A stretch of 8,056 nucleotides of DNA from Candidatus Peregrinibacteria bacterium RIFCSPLOWO2_01_FULL_48_20. GTDB taxonomy: Bacteria; Patescibacteriota; Gracilibacteria; UBA1369; 2-02-FULL-48-14. A program made the position numbers and the translations under genes. The stretch lies in NCBI GenBank assembly GCA_001787475.1, contig MFXB01000027.1:1-8056 (forward strand), in the 5' to 3' direction. Shown piece after piece: positions 1-5,356 of the stretch; the stretch's first letter is position 1, and every line of letters starts with the position of its first letter. The notes below the pieces were generated by a model. It was not told the origin of the DNA. It worked only from the letters and a program-made list of their open reading frames with translations, and ran no database searches.

Positions 1-423
1 GAACCCGCCGAACCTCCTGCCGATCTCATGGTTTCCCTTGCAAGCGGCCCGGAGGCGGACACGGTGGATGCCGGTTCCGAAAACGTTGAAGTGGGCTGCG
101 CCAACTTTGCCGCCAACGTCACCGCTACGGTGGACGGTCTTCTTTTTATGGATGCCAATCAAGCGGGCCTTGCCGGTAGCGCCATTCTCACCGAAAACGA
201 CGAACCCCTTACCGACGAAACGCGCGCCACCCCCACCGGCGATCTCGGCTTCCGCGACCTGGACTGGACCGTCACCGAAGGAACCAATCGCACCCTTTGC
301 CTTATTGTGGACTTTGGAGTGTATGGCGGAACCGCCGAATACGGCCTTCCCGCTCCTGAAATGGTGGACACCGAAAACTCCGTCGACGGCAACGCGATTT
401 TCGGTCCCGTCGAAGTAAACTAA
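1..423 (+). CDS. Secreted/surface beta-sandwich protein, C-terminal part (5' end outside window)
   Basis: The frame is open from base 1 and stops at TAA 421-423, giving 140 codons; the start lies before the window. The visible part begins with a Pro/Glu/Ala linker (EPAEPPAD). One acidic, Thr/Val/Asp-rich beta-type domain follows, with two cysteines (in EVGCANF and RTLCLIV) that could form a disulphide. The pattern MVSLASGPEADTVDAGSENV matches, at pattern level, ITVSVSRSTPASGSITAGSS in the secreted protein encoded at 1594-2583, so the two probably share a domain type. Its role is probably extracellular or cell-surface; there is no catalytic motif. It converges on rplT with only 18 bases between the two stop codons and no obvious terminator. 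I do not recognise a named family. The reading frame is secure because codon use is consistent and antisense frames are poor. Confidence 0.75.
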   Translation, partial: EPAEPPADLMVSLASGPEADTVDAGSENVEVGCANFAANVTATVDGLLFMDANQAGLAGSAILTENDEPLTDETRATPTGDLGFRDLDWTVTEGTNRTLCLIVDFGVYGGTAEYGLPAPEMVDTENSVDGNAIFGPVEVN

Positions 424-441
424 GGCGCAAAATTTCGAATA

Positions 442-786
442 CTACTTAAGCTCGGCAACCACTTTGTCGAATATGGCCGGTTCGTGAATAGCCATTTCAC
501 TCAAAACCTTGCGGTCGAGAGCGATTTTCTTCATCGACAAGAGGTACATGAAACGACTGTAGGAAAGTCCTTGAGGACGAACTGCCGCGTTGATACGGGC
601 AATCCAAAGACGTCTGAAATCGCGCTTTTTGGTGCGGCGATGCCTGTAGGCGTGAACCCCGGCGTGGTAAACGTGACGTTTGGCCACAGAAAAAAGTGTA
701 CCCGCGAGCCCGCGGAATCCCTTCGCGGCTTTTAAAATCTTATTGTGTCTTCGGCGCTGAACGGTGCCGCGTTTAATACGTGTCAT
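442..786 (-). CDS. rplT: 50S ribosomal protein L20 (bL20)
   Basis: This 114-residue protein is close to the usual bL20 length of about 115-120. It shows the family's landmarks: the basic N-terminal tail (TRIKRGTVQRRRHNK), a long helix with KGFRG, the strongly conserved RDFRRLWIARINAAVR, and GLSYSRFMYLL. The C-terminal LDRKVLSEMAIHEP is also typical. bL20 binds 23S rRNA early in large-subunit assembly and in several bacteria represses its own operon. Here it is the last gene of infC-rpmI-rplT, 17 bases after rpmI, in the classic order. The start ATG has no strong Shine-Dalgarno; the leader is A/T-only for most of its length. The stop is TAG. No clear terminator is visible in the 18-base gap after it. 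Confidence 0.97.
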   Translation of the reverse strand: MTRIKRGTVQRRRHNKILKAAKGFRGLAGTLFSVAKRHVYHAGVHAYRHRRTKKRDFRRLWIARINAAVRPQGLSYSRFMYLLSMKKIALDRKVLSEMAIHEPAIFDKVVAELK

Positions 787-803
787 AAAGTGAAAATTTA
801 ATT

Positions 804-1016
804 TTAATAATGAAGTAATGCTTTCAAACGATTCTCGTCCGTTTTATGGATCACCCTCTTGGATCCGCCCAAATTCTTTTGGCGAGCGGACTTTTGACTC
901 AAACGATGCTTGTGAGCGGCCTTTTCCATACGCACTTTTCCGGTTCCGGTTCTATCGGTGCGCTTTTTGGCGCCCGCGTGCGTTCGTTGTTTTCCGGTTT
1001 TTCCTATTTTACGCAT
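804..1016 (-). CDS. rpmI: 50S ribosomal protein L35 (bL35)
   Basis: The product is a 70-residue, very basic protein. The THAGAKKRTDRTGTGKV segment matches the bL35 signature (family form close to KTHKGAKKRFKVTGSGKV). The C-terminal ENRLKALLHY matches the family ending, commonly RIKRLLPY; the penultimate Pro is His here. It is a structural protein of the large ribosomal subunit. The ATG (1014-1016) overlaps the infC stop by one base in a TAATG junction, so translation is probably coupled to infC. This fits the absence of a Shine-Dalgarno of its own. rplT follows after 17 bases. Confidence 0.96.
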   Translation of the reverse strand: MRKIGKTGKQRTHAGAKKRTDRTGTGKVRMEKAAHKHRLSQKSARQKNLGGSKRVIHKTDENRLKALLHY

Positions 1017-1531
1017 TATTTGAGTGGTGAAAGGATCATTATAAGGTTATATCCCTGCTTTTTGGGCTCCTGGTCGATTTTGGTCTCTTCCTTGAGCGCT
1101 TCCTTGATGAAGGTCATCTTCGCCAGACCGAGCTCATAATGTGTAGCTTCTCTTCCGCGGAAAATCAAGGTGAATTTGAGCGAATTGCCGTCTTTCAGGA
1201 AGCGACGACACTGGTTTAGCTTCACTTCGATGTCGTGTTCGCCGGTCCGAAGACTGAGCCGAATCCCTTTGATTTCCCGACTTTTTTGAGCGGCTTTGTG
1301 CTTTTGCTCCAGTTTTCGTTGACGGTACAAATACTTCCCAAAGTCCATAATACGGCAGACCGGAGGATGAACGGTGGGTGAAACTTCCACAAGATCCGAC
1401 AGATGCTCTTTGGCGAGCGCCCGCGCTTTCTCAGTCCCCATGATGCCCCCGGGAATGTTCAATTCCTCGTCGGCAATGAGACGAACCGTCAGAGCCCTGA
1501 TCTCCTCGTTCTTTCGAAGCTGCTTACTTAT
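1016..1531 (-). CDS. infC: Translation initiation factor IF-3, probable ATA start codon
   Basis: IF3 binds the 30S subunit, prevents premature 50S joining and proofreads the start codon. The C-terminal half is unmistakable: CRIMDFGKYLYRQRK, then KGIRLSLRTGEHDIEVKLNQ, FRGREATHYELG and the ending MILSPLK. A TTG at 1460 would give only 148 residues and delete the conserved N-domain helix. Reading upstream in frame gives SKQLRKNEEIRA, then LTVRLIADEE, which is the normal IF3 N-terminus. The frame closes at a TAA at 1541-1543, and no ATG, GTG or TTG lies between that stop and this helix. The best start is ATA 1529-1531, giving 171 residues, a normal length. Rare starts (AUU in E. coli) are a known feature of infC and underlie IF3 autoregulation. 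The 3' end overlaps rpmI by one base. Confidence 0.93.
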   Translation of the reverse strand: MSKQLRKNEEIRALTVRLIADEELNIPGGIMGTEKARALAKEHLSDLVEVSPTVHPPVCRIMDFGKYLYRQRKLEQKHKAAQKSREIKGIRLSLRTGEHDIEVKLNQCRRFLKDGNSLKFTLIFRGREATHYELGLAKMTFIKEALKEETKIDQEPKKQGYNLIMILSPLK

Positions 1532-1555
1532 AAACTTTGGTTAAATACAGAGCGC

Positions 1556-1584
1556 ATTTTAGGGAGATTTAAGGTTAAAGTCAA
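1556..1584 (-). promoter_or_regulatory. Promoter of the infC-rpmI-rplT operon
   Basis: On the minus strand there is a -35 box TTGACT (1584-1579), a 17-base spacer and a -10 box TAAAAT (1561-1556). Five of six bases match the sigma70 consensus in each box. The predicted transcript start, about 1549, leaves only some 18 bases before the proposed ATA start, with no Shine-Dalgarno. The -35 box begins 10 bases after the stop codon of the upstream secreted-protein gene and no terminator separates them, so some read-through into the operon is possible. Confidence 0.75.
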
Positions 1585-1593
1585 CCGTTAGCA

Positions 1594-2583
1594 CTATTTA
1601 ACAACCGTCATCGTTCCCACGTTTGTCAAAAAGCCCGTTCCCGGCATGGCGTAAAGTAGCGGATCATTGTCGTCGTAAGAACTATCACCCGCATCATCAA
1701 TCGCCATTACCGTAACGGAATCCTCCGTTCCTAAAGTTGAAGAAGGCCATGATGTAACCACATAAATATCCTCAGAATTGCAAGTAGCACTGTCATCATC
1801 ATCCACACATAAGATTGTACCTACCGGAAGTTTGTTTGAATTATCACTCGTTGCATTGGAATCAATGGTCAAACTGAGACTGCCTCCAAGTGTATTGCTG
1901 ACACTTTGCGCCCCCTCCAAATCAAAACTCTCGTCACCATCCGTGTAAGTAATTGCGCCAAAGTATAAATCTTGAGAATTTGGGAGATCGGCATCAACAT
2001 ATTCAAGACCCCAAGTGGTACCCGTTGACTGACCAACGGCTTCGAAATCGTTAAAAGCCAAGTTTGCACGAATCGTTTCACCCACAGTGGCACCATCGGC
2101 AACTGAGTCCAAATCTGCCGTCACCGTCAAATCCACACCTTTATTGATGGGCAGGTAGAAGTCTCCCACGCCGGAAAACTGAGCCGTTCCCGCAACTAAA
2201 ATTGACGTCTGGCTTTGCGTTACGCCGTCCACATCAAGGTAGGAAACTCGAATGGAAGAAATGTTATTGTCACTATCCCCCAAAGCGGCTGCAGTAATAC
2301 CCGATTGTGAAACATTTATTGAGAACTCATCCACCATAAACTCCTCCCCCAAAGCTGCAAATGTAAAAGTTGATAACGGCACGCTCGAACTTCCAGCCGT
2401 AATCGAACCTGAAGCTGGAGTCGACCTGGAAACGCTAACAGTTATTTGAGGGTCGGTTGCAACAGTAGGTAGTTTAATAGAGCCGGGACGGAACGCGCCT
2501 TTCAAGTAAAATCCAGAAGTAGCGGCATAAGCAAGCCCACCAACAACAAGTACAACCAAGAAGACAATCAAAAACTTTTTCAT
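1594..2583 (-). CDS. Secreted cell-surface protein with beta-sandwich domain, function unknown
   Basis: This 329-residue protein starts with a textbook Sec signal peptide: MKKF, a hydrophobic core to about residue 18 and a likely cleavage after AYA at residue 20. Residues about 46-180 form a Ser/Thr/Val-rich beta-sandwich-like domain (SRSTPASGSITAGSSSVPLS, then alternating hydrophobic strands). The C-terminal part is acidic, with a DDDDS cluster at 261-265 between two cysteines (C259, C268), possibly a disulphide loop or a Ca2+-binding site; that is inference. No LPXTG motif, transmembrane anchor or enzyme motif is visible. Such domains occur repeatedly in CPR surface proteins, so a role in a surface layer, filament or adhesion is plausible. 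The product is low in Lys and Arg after the signal. No Shine-Dalgarno precedes the ATG, and the leader appears very short. Confidence 0.85.
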   Translation of the reverse strand: MKKFLIVFLVVLVVGGLAYAATSGFYLKGAFRPGSIKLPTVATDPQITVSVSRSTPASGSITAGSSSVPLSTFTFAALGEEFMVDEFSINVSQSGITAAALGDSDNNISSIRVSYLDVDGVTQSQTSILVAGTAQFSGVGDFYLPINKGVDLTVTADLDSVADGATVGETIRANLAFNDFEAVGQSTGTTWGLEYVDADLPNSQDLYFGAITYTDGDESFDLEGAQSVSNTLGGSLSLTIDSNATSDNSNKLPVGTILCVDDDDSATCNSEDIYVVTSWPSSTLGTEDSVTVMAIDDAGDSSYDDNDPLLYAMPGTGFLTNVGTMTVVK

Positions 2584-2599
2584 AGTAGTGAATTAAATG

Positions 2600-2628
2600 A
2601 TTAAATTCTCGGTGGCATGTTAGCACAA
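2600..2628 (-). promoter_or_regulatory. Candidate promoter of the secreted-protein gene
   Basis: On the minus strand, TTGTGC (2628-2623), a 17-base spacer and TTTAAT (2605-2600) sit just before the gene. The -10 matches the consensus at five of six bases, but the -35 only at its first three. A second TTTAAT lies at 2597-2592. Either box implies a leader of about ten bases or fewer before the ATG at 2583. Confidence 0.4.
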
Positions 2629-2670
2629 ACGCTTGCGGTCCGCCTAACTTTACCTTAGGCTGGTTCTACA

Positions 2671-2701
2671 TTGACAACACTCACCAAAGGTGAGCTTATA
2701 A
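2671..2701 (+). promoter_or_regulatory. ispG upstream control region: SD-sequestering hairpin beside a consensus -35
   Basis: A perfect inverted repeat, CTCACC (2680-2685), AAA, GGTGAG (2689-2694), lies 10-24 bases before the ispG ATG. Its 3' arm is the only Shine-Dalgarno-like sequence for ispG (AAAGGTGAG). If transcribed, it would fold over the ribosome binding site. A perfect TTGACA (2671-2676) and a CTTATA/TTATAA (2695-2701) flank the repeat with 18-19 base spacing. The dyad could therefore instead be an operator inside a promoter, although that promoter would start transcription at or just after the ATG. Another inverted repeat, GCCTAA / TTAGGC (2642-2660), lies further upstream. Confidence 0.5.
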
Positions 2702-2703
2702 CA

Positions 2704-3819
2704 ATGAGTATTCTCCGACGCAAAACCCGCACCTGCACAATCGGTACCCTTAAGCTGGGTTCCGAGCATCCCGTTGCCATCCAAACCATGACGATGGGCA
2801 AGACGGAGAACGTTGCCGCCGTGGTCGCCGAAATTAAAACCGTGGAAGACGCCGGCTGCGATTTGGTGCGCGTGGCCGTGCCGAACTTTGATGCCGCCAA
2901 AGCCATCCCGCTCATCAAAGAAAAAATAAAGATTCCGCTGGTGGCCGACATCCATTTCGACCCGCGCCTCGCCATCGCTGCGCTCGACTACGGCGCGGAC
3001 AAAATCCGCATCAACCCCGGCAACTTTTTCGACCGCTCCTACCTCGAAAAAGTCATCCTTCTCGCCAAGAAAAAAAACGCCGCCCTTCGCATCGGCGTAA
3101 ACGCCGGCTCCCTCGAAAAAGATCTGTGGGCGAAATACGGCGCGCCCACGCCGGACGCTCTCGTGGAATCCGCCCTGCGTTGGGTGAAATTTGTGGAAGA
3201 CTTGGGTTTTGGCAACTTTGTCGTGTCGCTCAAAAGCTCTCGGGTGCCCACCATGATTGAGGCTTATCAAAAATTTGCCACTGCGCAAAGCGCAGGCTCC
3301 CTCCCGCCCCCACCTCTCCATCTCGGCGTCACGGAAGCCGGTCCCACTTTGCCCGGCGCCATCAAATCCGCCGTCGGAATTGGAACTCTCCTCTCGCAAG
3401 GCATTGGAGACACAATCCGCGTGTCCATTGTGGACAACATTGCCAAAGAAGTGGAAGTTTGCCGTGAAATTTTGAAATCCCTCGGCCTTTATTCCAAAGA
3501 ACCGGACATCGTCGCCTGCCCCACCTGCGGCCGCATCGAAATCGATCTCGAAAAAATGGTGGAGGAAGTTTCCGTCGCCCTCAAACACCTCAAAAAATCC
3601 ATCCGGGTTTCCGTGATGGGCTGCGTGGTGAACGCCGTGGGTGAAGCCAAAGAATCCGACTTCGCCATCGCCGGTGGCCGCAAAGCCGGCGCCCTCTACT
3701 ACAAAGGCGAACTTTACAAGGCCAACGTGCCGGAAGCGGAATTGGTGCCGGAACTTTTAAAACTCATTAACAAATTCCCTGAACAACAAGACCTTCTTTT
3801 TGTCTCTCGGATCAAATAG
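2704..3819 (+). CDS. ispG: (E)-4-hydroxy-3-methylbut-2-enyl-diphosphate synthase (GcpE/IspG)
   Basis: IspG reductively opens MEcPP to HMBPP, the penultimate step of the MEP isoprenoid pathway, using a [4Fe-4S] cluster. The protein has 371 residues in the short bacterial form. The TIM-barrel part carries DIHFDPR (82-88), RINPGN (102-107) and HLGVTEAG (206-213). The cluster site is ACPTCGR (C272, C275) and MGCVVNAVGEA (C307, with E314 as the fourth ligand by homology). The start at 2704 is chosen because RRKTRTCTIG is the usual N-terminus and AGGTGAG lies at the right distance; the in-frame TTG at 2671 would absorb the control region. Family members end near residue 358 (LLKLINKF). The last 13 residues (PEQQDLLFVSRIK) are antisense to abiEii, and the two genes overlap by 63 bases, suggesting a replaced tail. 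Confidence 0.96.
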   Translation: MSILRRKTRTCTIGTLKLGSEHPVAIQTMTMGKTENVAAVVAEIKTVEDAGCDLVRVAVPNFDAAKAIPLIKEKIKIPLVADIHFDPRLAIAALDYGADKIRINPGNFFDRSYLEKVILLAKKKNAALRIGVNAGSLEKDLWAKYGAPTPDALVESALRWVKFVEDLGFGNFVVSLKSSRVPTMIEAYQKFATAQSAGSLPPPPLHLGVTEAGPTLPGAIKSAVGIGTLLSQGIGDTIRVSIVDNIAKEVEVCREILKSLGLYSKEPDIVACPTCGRIEIDLEKMVEEVSVALKHLKKSIRVSVMGCVVNAVGEAKESDFAIAGGRKAGALYYKGELYKANVPEAELVPELLKLINKFPEQQDLLFVSRIK

Positions 3820-4530
3820 CAGTGGCTCAACATCCCGAGCCAAATCCTCAAAATTCATTGAAGCCGTCTTTTCAAGCATAAACCTTTTTAAATCCTCTCG
3901 ATTGTCAATTCCTATATTTTTCTTCAAATATACAAAATCCGGCTGAGCCCCAATTCCATGCAAAAAAACAATATCAAAGAAATCACGCCCCATGGTTCGC
4001 TTGCGGTTCACCGAAGCAAAAATCTTTTGAGCAAGCAGCAAACCCTTTGGAACCGCGTTAATTTGAGTGAAAACATCAAACTTATTAAGCAGAGGCTTTT
4101 CCACCTCATACTCAAAATGCTGCGGAACAGTATCCACTTGAATCAGAATCTTATGCGCACTTATTGCCGCGAGGCCGGAATCAAAGAGCAAGTTTGGAAT
4201 ACGAATTTTGATGCGATAGGCGTTTCGGGTAACCGTATTCACTTCCACCTCAAGCCCCTCAAGCGTGAGATCCTTTTGAATAATCTTGCTTAAATCGGTG
4301 AATTCCCGCTCACTCAAGGCAAAATTATCAAAATCCAAATCCTCGGAAAACCTCGTACTTCCATAAACAATGCGAAGAGCGGTACCGCCGAGGAACGCCA
4401 ATTTACTCGCATACTCACTGTTAAAAATGCTATTCAAAATCTTGTACTGCAAATACTCCTTCAAAATACTTTCCTTGAAAGCCCTTAGATTCTCCGGATA
4501 GGCAGCCAATATTTGGTCAAGAGTGATCAT
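3757..4530 (-). CDS. AbiEii/AbiGii-type nucleotidyltransferase (toxin-like)
   Basis: The 257-residue protein has the AbiEii signature. The nucleotidyltransferase motif FLGGTALRIVYGSTRFSEDL runs from residue 46 to 65, with G48-G49 and the metal-binding pair D64 and D66. A probable third acidic residue is D133 (IQVDTVP). The helical half carries K169 (AQKIFASV) and the R182-D183...D186 motif (GRDFFDIV). Relatives act as toxins of type IV toxin-antitoxin or phage-defence pairs by transferring nucleotides to tRNA or other targets; the substrate here is unknown. All visible key residues are intact. The start overlaps the upstream abiEi-like gene by 14 bases, as expected for a coupled pair. The C-terminus (REFVNEF) is encoded on the antisense of the ispG tail. 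Codon use is AT-richer than in ispG or dxr, consistent with acquisition. Confidence 0.88.
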   Translation of the reverse strand: MITLDQILAAYPENLRAFKESILKEYLQYKILNSIFNSEYASKLAFLGGTALRIVYGSTRFSEDLDFDNFALSEREFTDLSKIIQKDLTLEGLEVEVNTVTRNAYRIKIRIPNLLFDSGLAAISAHKILIQVDTVPQHFEYEVEKPLLNKFDVFTQINAVPKGLLLAQKIFASVNRKRTMGRDFFDIVFLHGIGAQPDFVYLKKNIGIDNREDLKRFMLEKTASMNFEDLARDVEPLLFDPRDKKKVLLFREFVNEF

Positions 4531-5140
4531 GCTGAAAGGTGCTTAAGAATATTTTTGAGCGCTTAGTAAGCTGCTTATTGTTAAAAGTTTCTAAATACTT
4601 TTGAAACTTCTCGAAGTTGATCTGACTCCTGAACTCATCAACATTAATGCGCATCGCCAAAAAGTCACTTGCGGTCTTAAGTTTCGAATTCACGTACAGA
4701 TAATCCAAGACCGCCTTTTCAGGGTCGGCTAAAAGTATTTTCTGCCTGCCAAACTCAACCAGCCGATACCCCCAAAAAAGACTCGACTTCACATGCCTGT
4801 AGCTGAAATTTCCGACAGGAGTTTGAAAATGTGTCGCCTTCTTAGGGCTTATTGAAGTGACCTGAAAAATCTCCTCGGGGATAAATCCGTAAACCTTCAA
4901 AGCCATCTCTAGGGACACATAGGACGGCGCATAAATCCTATTTGCCGTATAAAAAAGAAAATTCTGATTCAGCTCCAGACTGGTGAAACAATAAAAACCC
5001 CGCTTGATCTTCTTTAAATATCCTTTCTTTTCCCAGCGATCCAGCTGTATCCGATTAAAACCGAAAATGAGCTTTGAAACGTCCTTCAAAGAAAAAACAG
5101 AATAGGCCGACAGCTGATTTTGAAATTCCATGAAATGCAT
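4517..5140 (-). CDS. AbiEi-type antitoxin / transcriptional regulator
   Basis: The 207-residue protein has an N-terminal winged-helix segment (about residues 16-53: FSLKDVSKL, RWEKKGYLKKIKRGFYCF). It continues into the AbiEi signature YAPSYVSLEMALKVYGFIPE (70-89), then VTSISPKKATHF and PVGNFSYRHVKSSLFWGY. In characterised AbiE pairs, AbiEi binds inverted repeats at its promoter, represses the operon and antagonises AbiEii without direct complex formation (type IV). It is followed by the nucleotidyltransferase with a 14-base overlap, so the two are co-transcribed and probably translationally coupled. The stop is TGA. A second ATG three codons in is an alternative start; neither has a strong Shine-Dalgarno. 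AT-rich codon use matches its partner rather than the flanking MEP genes. Confidence 0.85.
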   Translation of the reverse strand: MHFMEFQNQLSAYSVFSLKDVSKLIFGFNRIQLDRWEKKGYLKKIKRGFYCFTSLELNQNFLFYTANRIYAPSYVSLEMALKVYGFIPEEIFQVTSISPKKATHFQTPVGNFSYRHVKSSLFWGYRLVEFGRQKILLADPEKAVLDYLYVNSKLKTASDFLAMRINVDEFRSQINFEKFQKYLETFNNKQLTKRSKIFLSTFQHDHS

Positions 5141-5181
5141 TTTAGTTCCGTAAGGCTACAAATATGTATGTTTACAGAATA

Positions 5182-5210
5182 ATAATAACAAAAATGAACT
5201 TAAAAAGCAA
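5182..5210 (-). promoter_or_regulatory. Candidate promoter of the abiE-like pair
   Basis: On the minus strand, TTGCTT (5210-5205), a 17-base spacer and TATTAT (5187-5182) lie in a very AT-rich stretch. The -10 matches the consensus at five of six bases; the -35 matches only at TTG. The predicted leader is about 35-40 bases. I did not find the inverted-repeat operator that known AbiEi proteins use. Confidence 0.4.
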
Positions 5211-5244
5211 TAGAATCCATTCGTCCGAACTGCAGCACGTCTAA
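5194..5244 (+). pseudogene. Possible displaced ispG 3'-end remnant (speculative)
   Basis: An open stretch reads MNLKSNRIHSSELQHV and ends in TAA (5242-5244). Its LKSNRIH can be aligned to LKLINKFP of IspG, using one codon gap and mostly single-base codon differences. It lies where the ancestral ispG tail would be if the abiE-like pair had been inserted at the ispG 3' end. The sequence also becomes GC-richer from about 5218, which would mark the right boundary of the insertion. The match is short and could be chance. Apart from this and the promoters, the 216 bases between abiEi and dxr hold only an imperfect 13-base tandem repeat at 5254-5278. Confidence 0.2.
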
Positions 5245-5305
5245 ATCACGGCCTTGCTTGGGCGGGTTGCATTGGGCGCGCGGTTCTCGCTATGGGTAAA
5301 AAAAA

Positions 5306-5334
5306 TTGATCCTCAAGCCAAGCTGTCGTAAAGT
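5306..5334 (+). promoter_or_regulatory. Candidate promoter of dxr
   Basis: TTGATC (5306-5311), a 17-base spacer and TAAAGT (5329-5334) match the sigma70 consensus at four of six bases in each box. Transcription would begin near 5341, leaving a leader of about 16 bases to the ATG at 5357 and no Shine-Dalgarno. Confidence 0.45.
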
Positions 5335-5356
5335 ACGCATGCTCTCAGCTTGCATC

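Noticed and set aside
1460..1462. TTG start for infC
   Set aside because: It deletes the conserved N-domain helix NEEIRA, which is clearly encoded upstream in the same frame.
2671..2703. TTG start for ispG giving 11 extra residues
   Set aside because: The TTG is the first half of a TTGACA box, and the extra residues cover the hairpin; ATG 2704 with a Shine-Dalgarno fits the family.
2650..3588. 312-codon minus-strand open frame antisense to ispG
   Set aside because: Same effect: Gly/Phe/Asp/His-rich low-complexity translation opposite a clearly conserved gene.
4517..4519. TGA recoded as Gly (code 25, as in Gracilibacteria/SR1)
   Set aside because: TGA ends the AbiEi-like gene at the expected overlap with its partner, and no conserved gene contains an in-frame TGA.
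5254..5278. Imperfect tandem TTGC(A)TTGGGCG repeat, considered as part of an array or tRNA
   Set aside because: There are only two imperfect units of about 13 bases, with no cloverleaf and no further copies.
3820..5300. Direct repeats flanking the abiE-like pair, as seen around the DUF4143 gene
   Set aside because: No exact repeat long enough to be meaningful was found by eye between the ispG end and the 5141-5300 region; only the weak tail-like match is listed.
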